The notes under the pieces are model-generated. The model saw only the letters and a program-made list of their open reading frames with translations. It was not told the DNA's origin and did not search any database. A program made the translations under genes and the position numbers. This document shows positions 17,949-27,197 of a stretch of DNA of 41,655 nt, piece after piece. How positions within the stretch are numbered: position 1 is the first letter of the stretch; every line of letters begins with the position of its first letter. The stretch comes from Bacteroidales bacterium (GTDB taxonomy: Bacteria; Bacteroidota; Bacteroidia; Bacteroidales; UBA932). The DNA lies in assembly GCA_017519865.1 (NCBI GenBank), contig JAFWRQ010000022.1:1-41655 (forward strand), written 5' to 3'.

Positions 17949-19262
17949 TTAGATGTACATGTTGACTATCGTCTCGTAGAGCTCCTGCTTGCCGCTGGTG
18001 GCCTTGGGCTCTCCCTTGGTCTTGGCATACTCGACGACCTGCTCGAGGGTGAGCTTGCCTTCCTCGAACTCCTTGCCCTTGCCGGAATCGTAGGAAGCGT
18101 AGCGCTCCTTGAGCATCTTGGGCAGTTCGGACTTCTCGAGGACGTCGGCTGCCACGAGAAGGGCGCGGGCCATGATGTCCATGCCGCTGACGTGTGCGAT
18201 GATGATATCATCGAGGTCAGTGGAGTTGCGGCGGGTCTTGGCGTCGAAGTTGGTGCCGCCCACGAGACCGCCGTTGCGGAGGATGACCATCATTGCCTGG
18301 GTGAGCTCATAAAGGTCGATAGGGAACTGGTCGGTGTCCCAGCCGTTCTGATAGTCGCCGCGGTTGGCGTCGATGGAGCCGAGGAGGCCGGCGTCGGAGG
18401 CGCACTGGAGTTCGTGCTCGAAGGTGTGACCGGCCAGCGTGGCGTGATTGACCTCGATGTTGATCTTGAAATCCTTGTCGAGACCGTGGGCGCGGAGGAA
18501 GCCGATGACGGTCTCCGTGTCGGCGTCATACTGGTGCTTGGTCGGCTCCATGGGCTTGGGCTCGATGAGGAACGTGCCCTTGAAGCCCTTGCTGCGCGCA
18601 TAGTCGCGGGCCATGCCGAGCATGGTGGCCATATGCTCCTTCTCACGCTTCATGTCGGTGTTGAGGAGGCTCATGTAGCCCTCGCGGCCGCCCCAGAAGA
18701 CGTAGCACTCGCCTCCGAGTTCGATGGTGGCGTCCATAGCGTTCTTGATCTGGACCATGGCGCGGGCTGCGACGTCGAAGTCGGGATTGGTGGAGGCGCC
18801 GTTCATATAGCGTTTGTGGCCGAAGACATTGGCGGTGCCCCAGAGGAGCTTGATGCCGGTCTGGGCCTGCTTTTCCTTGAGGTATGCGACGATCTCCTTG
18901 AGATTGGCCTCATACTCCTCGATGGTGGCAGCCTCGTCCACGAGGTCCACATCATGGAAGCAATAATAACCTATGCCCAGCTTCTGCATGATCTCGAAGC
19001 CTGCGTCCACTTTCTGCTTGGCCTTGCAGATGGGGCACTCGGCATCGTTCCAGGGGAACGACTTGGTGGGTCCGCCGAACTGGTCGCCGCCCTCTGCGCA
19101 GAGAGTGTGCCACCATGCCATGGCGAACTTGAGCCAGTCCTTCATCGGCTTTCCGCAAACGATCTGCTCAGGATTGTAATAATGGAATGCAAGGGGGTTC
19201 TTGGAGTCCTTGCCTTCGAATTTGATTTTTCCCACTTCCGGGAAGTACTCTTTGGTTGCCAT
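17949..19262 (-). CDS. xylA: Xylose isomerase
   Basis: Converts D-xylose to D-xylulose in the cytoplasm. The 437-residue length is normal for class II xylose isomerases. Motifs: FHDVDLVDE (catalytic His region), [15 protein letters not shown], the signature [10 protein letters not shown], a metal-binding Glu in [28 protein letters not shown] with a ligand His, and [19 protein letters not shown]. It follows xylB by 8 bases in the same transcript and ends at a GC-rich terminator. It processes xylose released by the GH43 enzyme and other xylosidases. Confidence 0.98.
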   Translation of the reverse strand: MATKEYFPEVGKIKFEGKDSKNPLAFHYYNPEQIVCGKPMKDWLKFAMAWWHTLCAEGGDQFGGPTKSFPWNDAECPICKAKQKVDAGFEIMQKLGIGYYCFHDVDLVDEAATIEEYEANLKEIVAYLKEKQAQTGIKLLWGTANVFGHKRYMNGASTNPDFDVAARAMVQIKNAMDATIELGGECYVFWGGREGYMSLLNTDMKREKEHMATMLGMARDYARSKGFKGTFLIEPKPMEPTKHQYDADTETVIGFLRAHGLDKDFKINIEVNHATLAGHTFEHELQCASDAGLLGSIDANRGDYQNGWDTDQFPIDLYELTQAMMVILRNGGLVGGTNFDAKTRRNSTDLDDIIIAHVSGMDIMARALLVAADVLEKSELPKMLKERYASYDSGKGKEFEEGKLTLEQVVEYAKTKGEPKATSGKQELYETIVNMYI

Positions 19263-19270
19263 AATTAGTA

Positions 19271-20758
19271 TTAGTATTTGAGTGAATTGCTGAGTTCCTG
19301 TTTCCAGTGGCCATAAGCCTCCTCGAGAGGCTTCTTCCAGGCCTGTTCAGGCTCGATGATATCAAGCCTTTCGAGGGTTGCGAACGCTTCTTCAGTGGTT
19401 TTGTAGATGCCGGCTCCGAGAGCGGCTCCGCGGGCGGCACCGAGAGAACCGTCAGTGTCGAAGAGCTCGATGCGCGCATCGCAGAGCGTGGAGAGCGTCG
19501 AGCGGAATATGGGGCTAAGGAACATGTTGGCCTTGCCGGCGCGGATGACGTCGGGCTTGAGGCCCATGTCCTTCATGATGTCGATGCCGTAGCGGAACGA
19601 GAATGCGATGCCCTCCTGTACCGCACGGAGTATGTGGGACTTGCCGTGGCGGACAAGGTCTATGCCGACCATACGTGCGCCGGTGGTGCGGTTGGCGAGG
19701 ACGCGCTCGGCTCCGTTGCCGAAAGGCAGGACGAGCAGTCCGTCGGAGCCGACGGGGGCAGTGGCGGCGAGGTCGTTCATCTGGGGATAGGAGAGTTCGG
19801 GGGCTATGTTGCGGTGTGCCCATGAATTCATGATGCCCGTGCCGTTGATGCAGAGGAGTACGCCGAGGCGAGGCTCGTCGACCGTGGCGGAGGTGACGTG
19901 AAGGAATGTGTTGACACGCGACTGCGGGTCGGCCTTGGGCACGTCGGTCACGCCGTAGACGACTCCGCTTGTGCCACCGGTAGCAGCGATCTCACCCGGC
20001 TTGAGCACGTCGAGCGAGAAAGCGTTGTTGGGCTGGTCGCCGGCACGATACGAAACAGGAGTGCCGGCAGGGATGCCGAGCTCGGCCTGGATGGCTTCAG
20101 TGGTGAGGGACTGGATGCCGATGGCGGGGACCACGGGGCAGAACTTGTCGGACTCGATGCCGAAATAATCGGCCACGAAGTGGGCCCTGCGCCTGTCGAC
20201 GAAGTCCCAGAGGATGCCCTCGGACATGCCGGTGGCGGTGGTTGTGGCCTCGCCGGTGAGGATGTATGCGATGTAGTCTCCCGGGAGCATGAAGCGCCAG
20301 ATGCGGGAGTAGATTTCCGGTTCGTTACGCTTGACCCAGGCAAGCTTGGAGGCGGTAAAATTGCCGGGAGAATTGAGCAGGTGGGTCATGCAGCGCTCAT
20401 AGCCGATGGCCTGAAGGGCCTCCGCGCCAGTGGAAACGGCCCTGGAGTCACACCAGATGATGGAGTCGCGGACGGGCTTGCCGTCACTGTCCAGCGCGAC
20501 GAGGCCGTGCATCTGATAGGAAATACCGATCGATGCGACCTGCTTCATATCATACCCTGCAGCGGCCATCTCGCGGATGCCGTCGCACAGGTACTTCCAC
20601 CACGATGCGGGAGACTGTTCCGCCCATCCCTTGCGGACGGCTTTGATGGGGGCTTCTGTCTTGGGGTTGGTGGATGAACAGGCACATTTACCGCTCTCTA
20701 TATCGAGCAATGCAACTTTTACGGATGAGGATCCGACGTCGATTCCTAAAGAATACAT
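19271..20758 (-). CDS. xylB: Xylulokinase
   Basis: Phosphorylates D-xylulose to xylulose-5-phosphate. A 495-residue FGGY-family kinase with the N-terminal phosphate loop [16 protein letters not shown], the substrate region [10 protein letters not shown] and SIIWCDSRA, the second ATPase-core motif [10 protein letters not shown], and [15 protein letters not shown]. It is the first gene of a xylB-xylA operon, 8 bases ahead of xylA. The xylBA arrangement is common in Bacteroides, where a transporter often follows; here the symporter is on the other strand at 24682-26097. Confidence 0.96.
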   Translation of the reverse strand: MYSLGIDVGSSSVKVALLDIESGKCACSSTNPKTEAPIKAVRKGWAEQSPASWWKYLCDGIREMAAAGYDMKQVASIGISYQMHGLVALDSDGKPVRDSIIWCDSRAVSTGAEALQAIGYERCMTHLLNSPGNFTASKLAWVKRNEPEIYSRIWRFMLPGDYIAYILTGEATTTATGMSEGILWDFVDRRRAHFVADYFGIESDKFCPVVPAIGIQSLTTEAIQAELGIPAGTPVSYRAGDQPNNAFSLDVLKPGEIAATGGTSGVVYGVTDVPKADPQSRVNTFLHVTSATVDEPRLGVLLCINGTGIMNSWAHRNIAPELSYPQMNDLAATAPVGSDGLLVLPFGNGAERVLANRTTGARMVGIDLVRHGKSHILRAVQEGIAFSFRYGIDIMKDMGLKPDVIRAGKANMFLSPIFRSTLSTLCDARIELFDTDGSLGAARGAALGAGIYKTTEEAFATLERLDIIEPEQAWKKPLEEAYGHWKQELSNSLKY

Positions 20759-20798
20759 GATTGGATACGCTAGAAAAACGTGTTATTAATTCATTGCA

Positions 20799-20835
20799 TA
20801 AAGGTAGTCATTTTCTTCGAAATAACCATTCGAAG
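20799..20835 (-). promoter_or_regulatory. xylBA promoter region with palindromic operator
   Basis: Minus-strand TACCTTTA (20806-20799) is a near match to the TAnnTTTG -7 box, about 40 bases before the xylB start. Immediately upstream, at 20815-20835, is a perfect inverted repeat CTTCGAA-N7-TTCGAAG covering the -33 region, a position that suits a repressor. No regulator gene for it is seen beside xylBA. Confidence 0.5.
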
Positions 20836-20952
20836 CAAAAGGGATTGTTATAAAATTGAACCAATCTTTTTAGAATACGCAATTTAATCCTTGCGGGACA
20901 TATCCAGCAATCAAGGGATGTTTCAAAATTCACATGAAATGTCAAAATCAAT

Positions 20953-20982
20953 CTTGACACTCGGGGAAAAATATTAAATTTG
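20953..20982 (+). promoter_or_regulatory. Promoter of the second HTCS gene
   Basis: TAAATTTG (20975-20982) fits the -7 consensus and CTTG (20953-20956) stands 18 bases upstream in place of the -33 TTTG. The transcript would start near 20989, about 25 bases before the ATG at 21014. Confidence 0.6.
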
Positions 20983-21013
20983 CAAACACAGGAACCGAAA
21001 AAGAGCCGCAAAA

Positions 21014-24000
21014 ATGAAACATTCTTTCACTTTTCCTTCTGCAGTTATCGCTTTATTGTCGATTACTACTGTCCTGCAGGCTCAGACCGCAAGGCTATAC
21101 GACTCGGGCAGCGGACTGCCCAGCACGCAGATAAACGACCTTTTCCAGGGTAGCAACGGCATGCTCTGGGTTGCGACGAACAACGGGCTGTACCGTTTCG
21201 ACGGTCTTAATTTCATCGGTTTCCATCACGACAAGGAGAAGCCGAACTCCATCGGGAGCGACCTGGTCCTTAAAGTCATCGAAGACAGCCGTGGAGTCAC
21301 CTGGGTGGGCACCTCGACAGGACTTCAGACATTCGACCCAGACACGAACTCCTTTTCCGACTTCACCCTGGATGACAGCGGACGAACCCACTTCATCTAC
21401 GGGCTCGTTGAAATACCCTTGCGGCACGGGCATAACGGGATTCTTGTTTCGGCCTCGGATTTCGGTCTCTATATGCTTGACACTGACACCCATGCCATGG
21501 ATGACGTAAGGAGGAGCAAGTTCATCGCCCCCGAGGGGACCGACCATCTGAAGACGGTTTTTGTCGACTCAAAGTCCAGGATCTGGGCTTCATCGGAGAT
21601 GGGAGGAATGATAGTATACGACCAGGACGGGAATATCATCCTCGAGGAGATGTGGGACGGCATTCCCACGGCATTGCGCACGCAGGTCATAGCCACGGCA
21701 TTTACGGAAGACGAGGCATCCGAAAGGATAATCATCGGTACATCCAACTTCGGAATCCTTGTTTATGAAGGTAGTGCAAGACGCCTGACAATTCCGGCGG
21801 ACCCGGCGGCGAGGAACTGCAAGGTAATGTCACTGCTGGAGAGTGCAGACTTCACACGCCAGGGAAGCAGGACCATAATCATCGGCACGGAAAACCAGGG
21901 ACTCAGACAGTTCTCACTGGAGGACCTCACATTGTCCCCCCTTTCCATCCCAAACGTTCCTTTCCAAACCGGAAACTGGAAGGTCCATGGGCTTCTCGAG
22001 GACAACCAGGGCAATCTTTGGGTTTCGGCATACCAGACAGGGCTTATGATTGTTCCCCAGTCGATGTTCGGCTTCCGCACCGACAGTTTCAGTTATGGGG
22101 ACGGCAACAGGGGGGACAGTTCCAGCCTGACCTCCGCGTATCGTGACCACAACGGAGGAAGGACATGGGTGGGCAGTGACGGCAGCGGTATATTCTGCAT
22201 CGACAGGGACGGACGGACGGTCAACTACAACAGTACCAACTCCGGCCTCCCAGACGACTCGGTTATGAGTCTGGCCGTGGACAAGCGCGGTACGCTATGG
22301 ATCGCCACCTTCCTCGACGGTCTGGTGACATATCGCGGGAATGCCGGATTCAGGCCATTCAAGGAAGCGCTCAAAGTCGGGACTGAACGGACCTTCTGCC
22401 TGAATTACGACCCAGAGGAGGACCTGCTTTATGTCGGGACCCACGGCAACGGCATAATCATAGTGGACCCGGCGACCGAAAAGGTCGTCCGGACCATCAC
22501 CGAAGGCATCAACCACTGGATCAATTCACTAACCTTCGACAGTGCAGGGACGCTCTGGATCGCGACCTTTGACGGACACTGGTGCTACAATCCCGAGACA
22601 GGGCAGTTGTTCCGGGCGGATATCAAGGACACGGGACTGATGAGCGCACGCACTTATTCCATCGCCGAAAGCAAGGACGGTACGATGTGGATCGGTACCG
22701 GAGAAGGGCTCATCCGCCTGGACCGAAACACTGGTAAGACAACAGTATACACTGAAAAAGACGGGCTGTCCAGCAACGTCATCAGCGGGATACTCGAAGG
22801 AGACGACGGAAGCATTTGGGTCTCAACCACATACGGACTTACCCGCATCAATCCGCAGACAAATCGTTTCTCACGCTATTACGAGTCTGACGGTCTTCAG
22901 GGCAACGAATTCGGCATCGGCGCAATATTCAAAAGCAGACGAGGCCAACTGTTTTTCGGCGGCAACAAGGGCCTCACAGCATTCTACCCGCAGGTTGTGA
23001 ACCAAAAGCCGCACGACTTGCCACCGGTCATCTTCACCCGTCTCACCGTAGCCAGCAAGGAGGTCGAATACGACTCCGGAAGGGACGACAACATACTCGA
23101 CAAGCACATCACGGAAGCCGGCAGCATTGTACTCCCCTACTCCTCGAATTCCTTTACGCTCGACTTCTCCGTGCCTGAGTTCACCAACCCCGGACGAGTA
23201 CGCTACTCGTACATCCTGGACCGCTTCGACCAGGATTGGAACACCGAATCCTCCAGGAACCGCACCGCCACATACACCAATCTTCCCCACGGGCGCTATA
23301 CGTTTACCGTCAAGGCCTTCTTCGACGGAGACGAGGAGAACTCCTCCTCTCGCTCCATAAAGATACGTGTCCTTCCTCCATGGTGGTTGTCCCTGTGGGC
23401 TTTCCTATTCTATGCGGTACTGGCGGCGCTGACAGCCTTCCGGCTGATATCCCTGCGCAGGAAGAGCCTCGAGCACAGGCAGCAGCAGGAGGAATCAGCC
23501 CTCAAGGAGGCCAAGATCCAGATGTTCACGAACATCTCGCACGAGATACGCACTCCGCTGAACCTCGTGATGTCCCCCCTCCGCAAACTCATGGAGACGG
23601 AGTCCGAGCCGGACCGCAAGGAAAACTACGAGATGATGTACCGTAATGCTTCGATCATCCTGGGCAAGATGAACGACTTCGAAGAATCACGCCGCCTGGA
23701 GCTCGCCGCAGGCGGGACCGGAGCGGCCAGGGATGACTCCTATGTCCCGCCCGAGGATAATGACGACAAGGTCATCAAATCCAAGAAGAACATCATTCTC
23801 GTCGACGAGAATGCCGAGATGCGGCGCTATCTCAAGATGGAACTGCGGAAGTATTTCAACGTCGAAACCTGTGCGGACGCCGACGAAGCCTGGGCAAAGA
23901 TAATCAGTACGCTTCCCGATGCCGTCGTTACGGACATAATAACGGCAGGCAGCATGGACGGGACGGATCTGTGCGAGAAGGTCAGGCACAACCCCAGTAC

Positions 24001-24583
24001 GAGTCTCATCCCCGTACTCATCCTCACCTCACAGTGGGATGACGACACCATCCGGCGCTGCACCGAGAGCGGTGCCGACCGTTACCTGGTAAAACCGGTT
24101 CCGATCGACCTGCTCCGATCGACCGTCCAGCAGGTCATCTCCACACGCGAAGCCATCCGCAACAAGTACACCAACGACCTTTCATACGACTACAGCGGAA
24201 TCACGATCCCTTCCACCGAAGACCAGTTCCTTCCCCGCACCGTCGGGATAATCAAGGCGAACATCGGCAATCCCGTTTTCGGAGTCGAAGAGTTGAGCCG
24301 AGAAATAGGCATGAGCCGGGTACACTTGAACAGGAAACTCAAGGACATCATCAGCATGTCGCCCGGAACCCTCATCAAGTCCATCAGGCTGAAGCAGGCC
24401 GCGTACCTGCTTGTGAACAACAAAGTCAATATTTCCGAGGTCGCCTTCAAGGTGGGTTTTTCAACGCATTCCTACTTCTCGAGTACCTTCAAGGACTATT
24501 TCGGACTCTCGCCTAAAGAGTTCGTCGTGAAGTATTCGGATCCCTCCAGGAAAGGGGAACTGGACAGGCTTCTGGACATTTGA
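21014..24583 (+). CDS. HTCS-like regulator lacking the HATPase domain
   Basis: A 1189-residue one-chain regulator. In order: signal peptide (ending VLQAQ), periplasmic propeller repeats (about 25-680), a Y_Y_Y domain (about 700-785), one membrane helix (about 790-812), a DHp helix with H843 in NISHEIRTPLNLVM and a degenerate second helix (about 865-890), a linker rich in Asp, Glu and Gly, a receiver (about 925-1040; acidic pocket DE, D974, K in YLVKPV) and an AraC-type helix-turn-helix (about 1090-1180). Only some 35-40 residues lie between DHp and receiver, and the N, G1 and G2 boxes of the ATP-binding domain are absent, with no frameshift. It cannot autophosphorylate in the usual way. It precedes the symporter and GH43 genes and diverges from xylBA, so it probably controls xylo-oligosaccharide use. 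Confidence 0.92.
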   Translation: MKHSFTFPSAVIALLSITTVLQAQTARLYDSGSGLPSTQINDLFQGSNGMLWVATNNGLYRFDGLNFIGFHHDKEKPNSIGSDLVLKVIEDSRGVTWVGTSTGLQTFDPDTNSFSDFTLDDSGRTHFIYGLVEIPLRHGHNGILVSASDFGLYMLDTDTHAMDDVRRSKFIAPEGTDHLKTVFVDSKSRIWASSEMGGMIVYDQDGNIILEEMWDGIPTALRTQVIATAFTEDEASERIIIGTSNFGILVYEGSARRLTIPADPAARNCKVMSLLESADFTRQGSRTIIIGTENQGLRQFSLEDLTLSPLSIPNVPFQTGNWKVHGLLEDNQGNLWVSAYQTGLMIVPQSMFGFRTDSFSYGDGNRGDSSSLTSAYRDHNGGRTWVGSDGSGIFCIDRDGRTVNYNSTNSGLPDDSVMSLAVDKRGTLWIATFLDGLVTYRGNAGFRPFKEALKVGTERTFCLNYDPEEDLLYVGTHGNGIIIVDPATEKVVRTITEGINHWINSLTFDSAGTLWIATFDGHWCYNPETGQLFRADIKDTGLMSARTYSIAESKDGTMWIGTGEGLIRLDRNTGKTTVYTEKDGLSSNVISGILEGDDGSIWVSTTYGLTRINPQTNRFSRYYESDGLQGNEFGIGAIFKSRRGQLFFGGNKGLTAFYPQVVNQKPHDLPPVIFTRLTVASKEVEYDSGRDDNILDKHITEAGSIVLPYSSNSFTLDFSVPEFTNPGRVRYSYILDRFDQDWNTESSRNRTATYTNLPHGRYTFTVKAFFDGDEENSSSRSIKIRVLPPWWLSLWAFLFYAVLAALTAFRLISLRRKSLEHRQQQEESALKEAKIQMFTNISHEIRTPLNLVMSPLRKLMETESEPDRKENYEMMYRNASIILGKMNDFEESRRLELAAGGTGAARDDSYVPPEDNDDKVIKSKKNIILVDENAEMRRYLKMELRKYFNVETCADADEAWAKIISTLPDAVVTDIITAGSMDGTDLCEKVRHNPSTSLIPVLILTSQWDDDTIRRCTESGADRYLVKPVPIDLLRSTVQQVISTREAIRNKYTNDLSYDYSGITIPSTEDQFLPRTVGIIKANIGNPVFGVEELSREIGMSRVHLNRKLKDIISMSPGTLIKSIRLKQAAYLLVNNKVNISEVAFKVGFSTHSYFSSTFKDYFGLSPKEFVVKYSDPSRKGELDRLLDI

Positions 24584-24618
24584 GCCATTTTTCAAAGGAT
24601 TTGCTACAATTGTTGAAG

Positions 24619-24646
24619 CGCCATTGGCGTCTATTTCGTACTTTTG
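24619..24646 (+). promoter_or_regulatory. Promoter of the symporter-GH43 unit
   Basis: TACTTTTG (24639-24646) fits the -7 consensus, about 35 bases before the ATG at 24682. A short palindrome CGCCATTGGCG (24619-24629) lies just upstream where the -33 box would be and may be a regulator site. No clean TTTG is present there. Confidence 0.5.
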
Positions 24647-24681
24647 TACACTTAGAAGACTGTAACCAATAACCTTTCTAT

Positions 24682-26097
24682 ATGGACGCTAACAAGACGG
24701 AAGCGAAAGGCTTCTACAAACTCAGTTGGATGCAGAGGATAGGATTCGGTTCGGGCGACATGGCCCAGAACCTGATTTACCAGACCATCAGCATCTGGCT
24801 GCTCTTCTACTACACCAACGTATTCGGACTCAAACCGGGAGCTGCGGCGACGATGTTCCTAATCGTCCGCCTCGTGGACGTCCTCTGGGACCCCGTGGTG
24901 GGCACGATAGTCGACAAGGGCAACCCCAAATGGGGCAAATACCGTTCATGGCTGATCCTCGGCGGCATTCCTCTCGTCGGTCTGGCCATCCTATGCTTCT
25001 GGAACGGCTTCAGCGGCTCGCTCCTCTACGCATACATCACTTATGTCGGCATGTCGATGTGCTACACCCTCGTCAACGTCCCTTACGGAGCCCTCAATGC
25101 CTCGCTAACCAGGGACACTGACGAGATCACCATCCTGACCTCCACCCGCATGTTCATGGCCAATCTCGGCGCCCTCTGCGTCAAATCGCTACCGCTCATC
25201 ATCGCACTCTTCGCCCCGAAGGTGGACGGCGTCGCCGTCTATAACACTCCTGAGGCATCCCGCGCCTGGTTCATCACCATGACCATTTTCGCCCTTGCCG
25301 GCCTGTTGCTGCTCTTCTTCTGCTTTACCCAGACAAAGGAAAAGGTCGTCATGGACGCCAAGGAGTCCGCCAACGTCAAGGTCAGCGACCTGTGGATGGA
25401 GTTTGTCCGCAACAAACCCCTGCGCATAGTGGCCTTCTTCTTCATCACGGCATTCGCCATGATGTCGGTGGGCAACGCAGCCGACGCCTATTTCATGACA
25501 TACAACGTTAAGGCTACGCCGCTGCTGACCACCCTGTTCATGTGGCTCGGCACCATCCCGGCCTTCATCTTCCTGCCCCTTGTTCCCGCCATCAAGCGCA
25601 AGATCGGCAAGAAGGGCATGTTCTATCTCTTCCTCGGAGTGGCCATCCTCGGCATGGCGCTGATGTATACCTTCGTATCGATCCCGGCCACCAAGACCAA
25701 CTTCGTGCTGCTCTGCATCGCCCAGTTCGTCAAGTCTGCCGGTATCATCACCGCCACAGGCTACATGTGGGCCCTCGTCCCTGAGGTCATTGCCTACGGC
25801 GAATACACCACCGGCAAGCGCATCTCCGGTATCGTCAACGCCCTCACCGGCATCTTCTTCAAGGCCGGAATGGCCCTCGGCGGAGTGGTTCCCGGACTCG
25901 TGCTCGCCATCGTAGGCTTCAACGCCGAGGCCAGCACCCAGACCCCGCTCGCCGAGCAAGGCATCCTCTGGCTGGTTTGCGTGATCCCGGCCCTCCTCCT
26001 TCTCCTCGCCATTTGGATCATCAGCAAGTATGAACTTTCCGATGAGCGCATGGACGAGATCAATACCGCCATCGAAGCGAAGCACCTGGCAGAATAA
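24682..26097 (+). CDS. GPH-family sugar:cation symporter (xyloside/xylo-oligosaccharide type)
   Basis: An inner-membrane carrier of 471 residues and about 12 membrane helices, of the glycoside-pentoside-hexuronide family. It shows the N-terminal GFGSGDMAQNLIYQ, VRLVDVLWDPVVGTIVDKGNPKWGKYRSWLI (the conserved D-x-x-W-D-P and G-K-Y/R-P-W-like region near 75-95) and TRDTDEITILTSTRMF. It probably couples Na+ or H+ to uptake of xylosides, arabinosides or free xylose from the periplasm. It has its own promoter and the GH43 gene follows 19 bases after its stop, a pairing that suits import followed by cytoplasmic cleavage. Confidence 0.93.
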   Translation: MDANKTEAKGFYKLSWMQRIGFGSGDMAQNLIYQTISIWLLFYYTNVFGLKPGAAATMFLIVRLVDVLWDPVVGTIVDKGNPKWGKYRSWLILGGIPLVGLAILCFWNGFSGSLLYAYITYVGMSMCYTLVNVPYGALNASLTRDTDEITILTSTRMFMANLGALCVKSLPLIIALFAPKVDGVAVYNTPEASRAWFITMTIFALAGLLLLFFCFTQTKEKVVMDAKESANVKVSDLWMEFVRNKPLRIVAFFFITAFAMMSVGNAADAYFMTYNVKATPLLTTLFMWLGTIPAFIFLPLVPAIKRKIGKKGMFYLFLGVAILGMALMYTFVSIPATKTNFVLLCIAQFVKSAGIITATGYMWALVPEVIAYGEYTTGKRISGIVNALTGIFFKAGMALGGVVPGLVLAIVGFNAEASTQTPLAEQGILWLVCVIPALLLLLAIWIISKYELSDERMDEINTAIEAKHLAE

Positions 26098-26116
26098 ATG
26101 TTTATCATTCAACAAT

Positions 26117-27109
26117 ATGGCAGAGAAAGTAAAAAAGAGATACCTCTTCCCCGAGGACTACATGGCCGATCCGTCCGTACACGTGTTCGACGGCAAGCTC
26201 TACATCTATCCTTCCCACGACTGGGAGTCCGCCGCACCTGACGATGATTTCGGCAGCGAATACGACATGAAGGACTACCACGTCCTCTCGCTCGAGGGCG
26301 ACGACCCCATGACATCCCCCATCAAGGACTGGGGCAACGTTCTGGACATCAAGGACATCCCCTGGGCCCGCCGCCAGCTCTGGGACTGCGAGGTGGCGAA
26401 GGGACGCGACGGCCGCTACTACATGTATTTCCCGGCAAAGGACAAGACCGACATCTTCCGCTGCGGCGTGGCGGTGTCGGACTCCCCCACCGGTCCTTTC
26501 AAGGCCATGCCTGACCCGGTCCGCGGCAGCTATTCCATCGATTATGCCATCCTCCACGACGATGACGACGAGTACTACATGTACTTCGGAGGCATCTGGG
26601 GCGGCCAGCTCCAGCGCTATGAGGACAACCTTGCCAAGGACTGCGGCACCTCCTATCCCGCCGACGACCAGCCGGCCATCCCGGCGCGGGTAGTCAGACT
26701 CTCCGAGGACATGCTCCAGTTCGCAGAGGATCCCAAGCCCGTCGTCCTGCTGGACGAAAACGGCAAGCCCATCACCGTGGGCGACAACGAACGCCGCTTC
26801 TTCGAGGCCAGCTGGATGCACAAGTACAAGGGAAAGTATTATTTCAGCTACAGCACCGGAGACACCCATAAGATCTGCTATGCGGTCGGAGACAGCCCTT
26901 ATGGTCCCTTCACCTACAAGGGAGTGATCCTTACGCCCGTATTCGGCTGGACTACACACCATTCCATTGTCGAATTCGGTGGTAAATGGTGGCTGTTCCA
27001 CCACGACAGCGGCCCTTCCAAGGGAATAAACCGCCTGCGCAGCCTCAAAGTCTGCGAACTGAGATACAACGAAGACGGTACCATCGTACCCATCGATGGC
27101 CTCGACTGA
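26117..27109 (+). CDS. Intracellular GH43 beta-xylosidase/alpha-L-arabinofuranosidase
   Basis: A 330-residue five-bladed propeller glycosidase of family GH43. The three catalytic carboxylates are visible: the base D18 in YMADPSVHVF, the pKa modulator D142 in YSIDYAI, and the acid E230 in FFEASW; the metal/active-site His lies in WTTHHSIVEF. There is no signal peptide, so it acts in the cytoplasm on short oligosaccharides brought in by the symporter just upstream. The start at 26117 (MAEKVKK) is chosen because earlier in-frame codons overlap the symporter gene. Members of this family split xylose or arabinose from short xylan fragments; which one cannot be decided here. A terminator follows. 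Confidence 0.92.
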   Translation: MAEKVKKRYLFPEDYMADPSVHVFDGKLYIYPSHDWESAAPDDDFGSEYDMKDYHVLSLEGDDPMTSPIKDWGNVLDIKDIPWARRQLWDCEVAKGRDGRYYMYFPAKDKTDIFRCGVAVSDSPTGPFKAMPDPVRGSYSIDYAILHDDDDEYYMYFGGIWGGQLQRYEDNLAKDCGTSYPADDQPAIPARVVRLSEDMLQFAEDPKPVVLLDENGKPITVGDNERRFFEASWMHKYKGKYYFSYSTGDTHKICYAVGDSPYGPFTYKGVILTPVFGWTTHHSIVEFGGKWWLFHHDSGPSKGINRLRSLKVCELRYNEDGTIVPIDGLD

Positions 27110-27134
27110 CAGACAACCTGCACATTATGACTGA

Positions 27135-27160
27135 CCTGCGGGACAATTCCCGCAGGTTTT
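27135..27160 (+). terminator. Terminator of the symporter-GH43 unit
   Basis: A perfect 8-bp stem CCTGCGGG / CCCGCAGG with a 6-base loop is followed by TTTT, 26 bases after the GH43 stop. Confidence 0.85.
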
Positions 27161-27162
27161 GC

Positions 27163-27170
27163 TATCTTTG
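27163..27170 (+). promoter_or_regulatory. -7 box of the M16 peptidase gene
   Basis: TATCTTTG followed by CA is the standard Bacteroidetes -7 element. It sits right after the terminator, so the -33 region overlaps the terminator stem and has no TTTG. It lies 28 bases ahead of the ATG at 27198. Confidence 0.6.
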
Positions 27171-27197
27171 CAGTCAAAAATCAACTTGACACACGAT

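Noticed and set aside
21014-24583. A frameshift or pseudogene as the reason for the missing HATPase domain
   Set aside because: The frame is open from signal peptide to the AraC-type end, with well-kept domains on both sides of the gap, so a clean in-frame absence is more likely.
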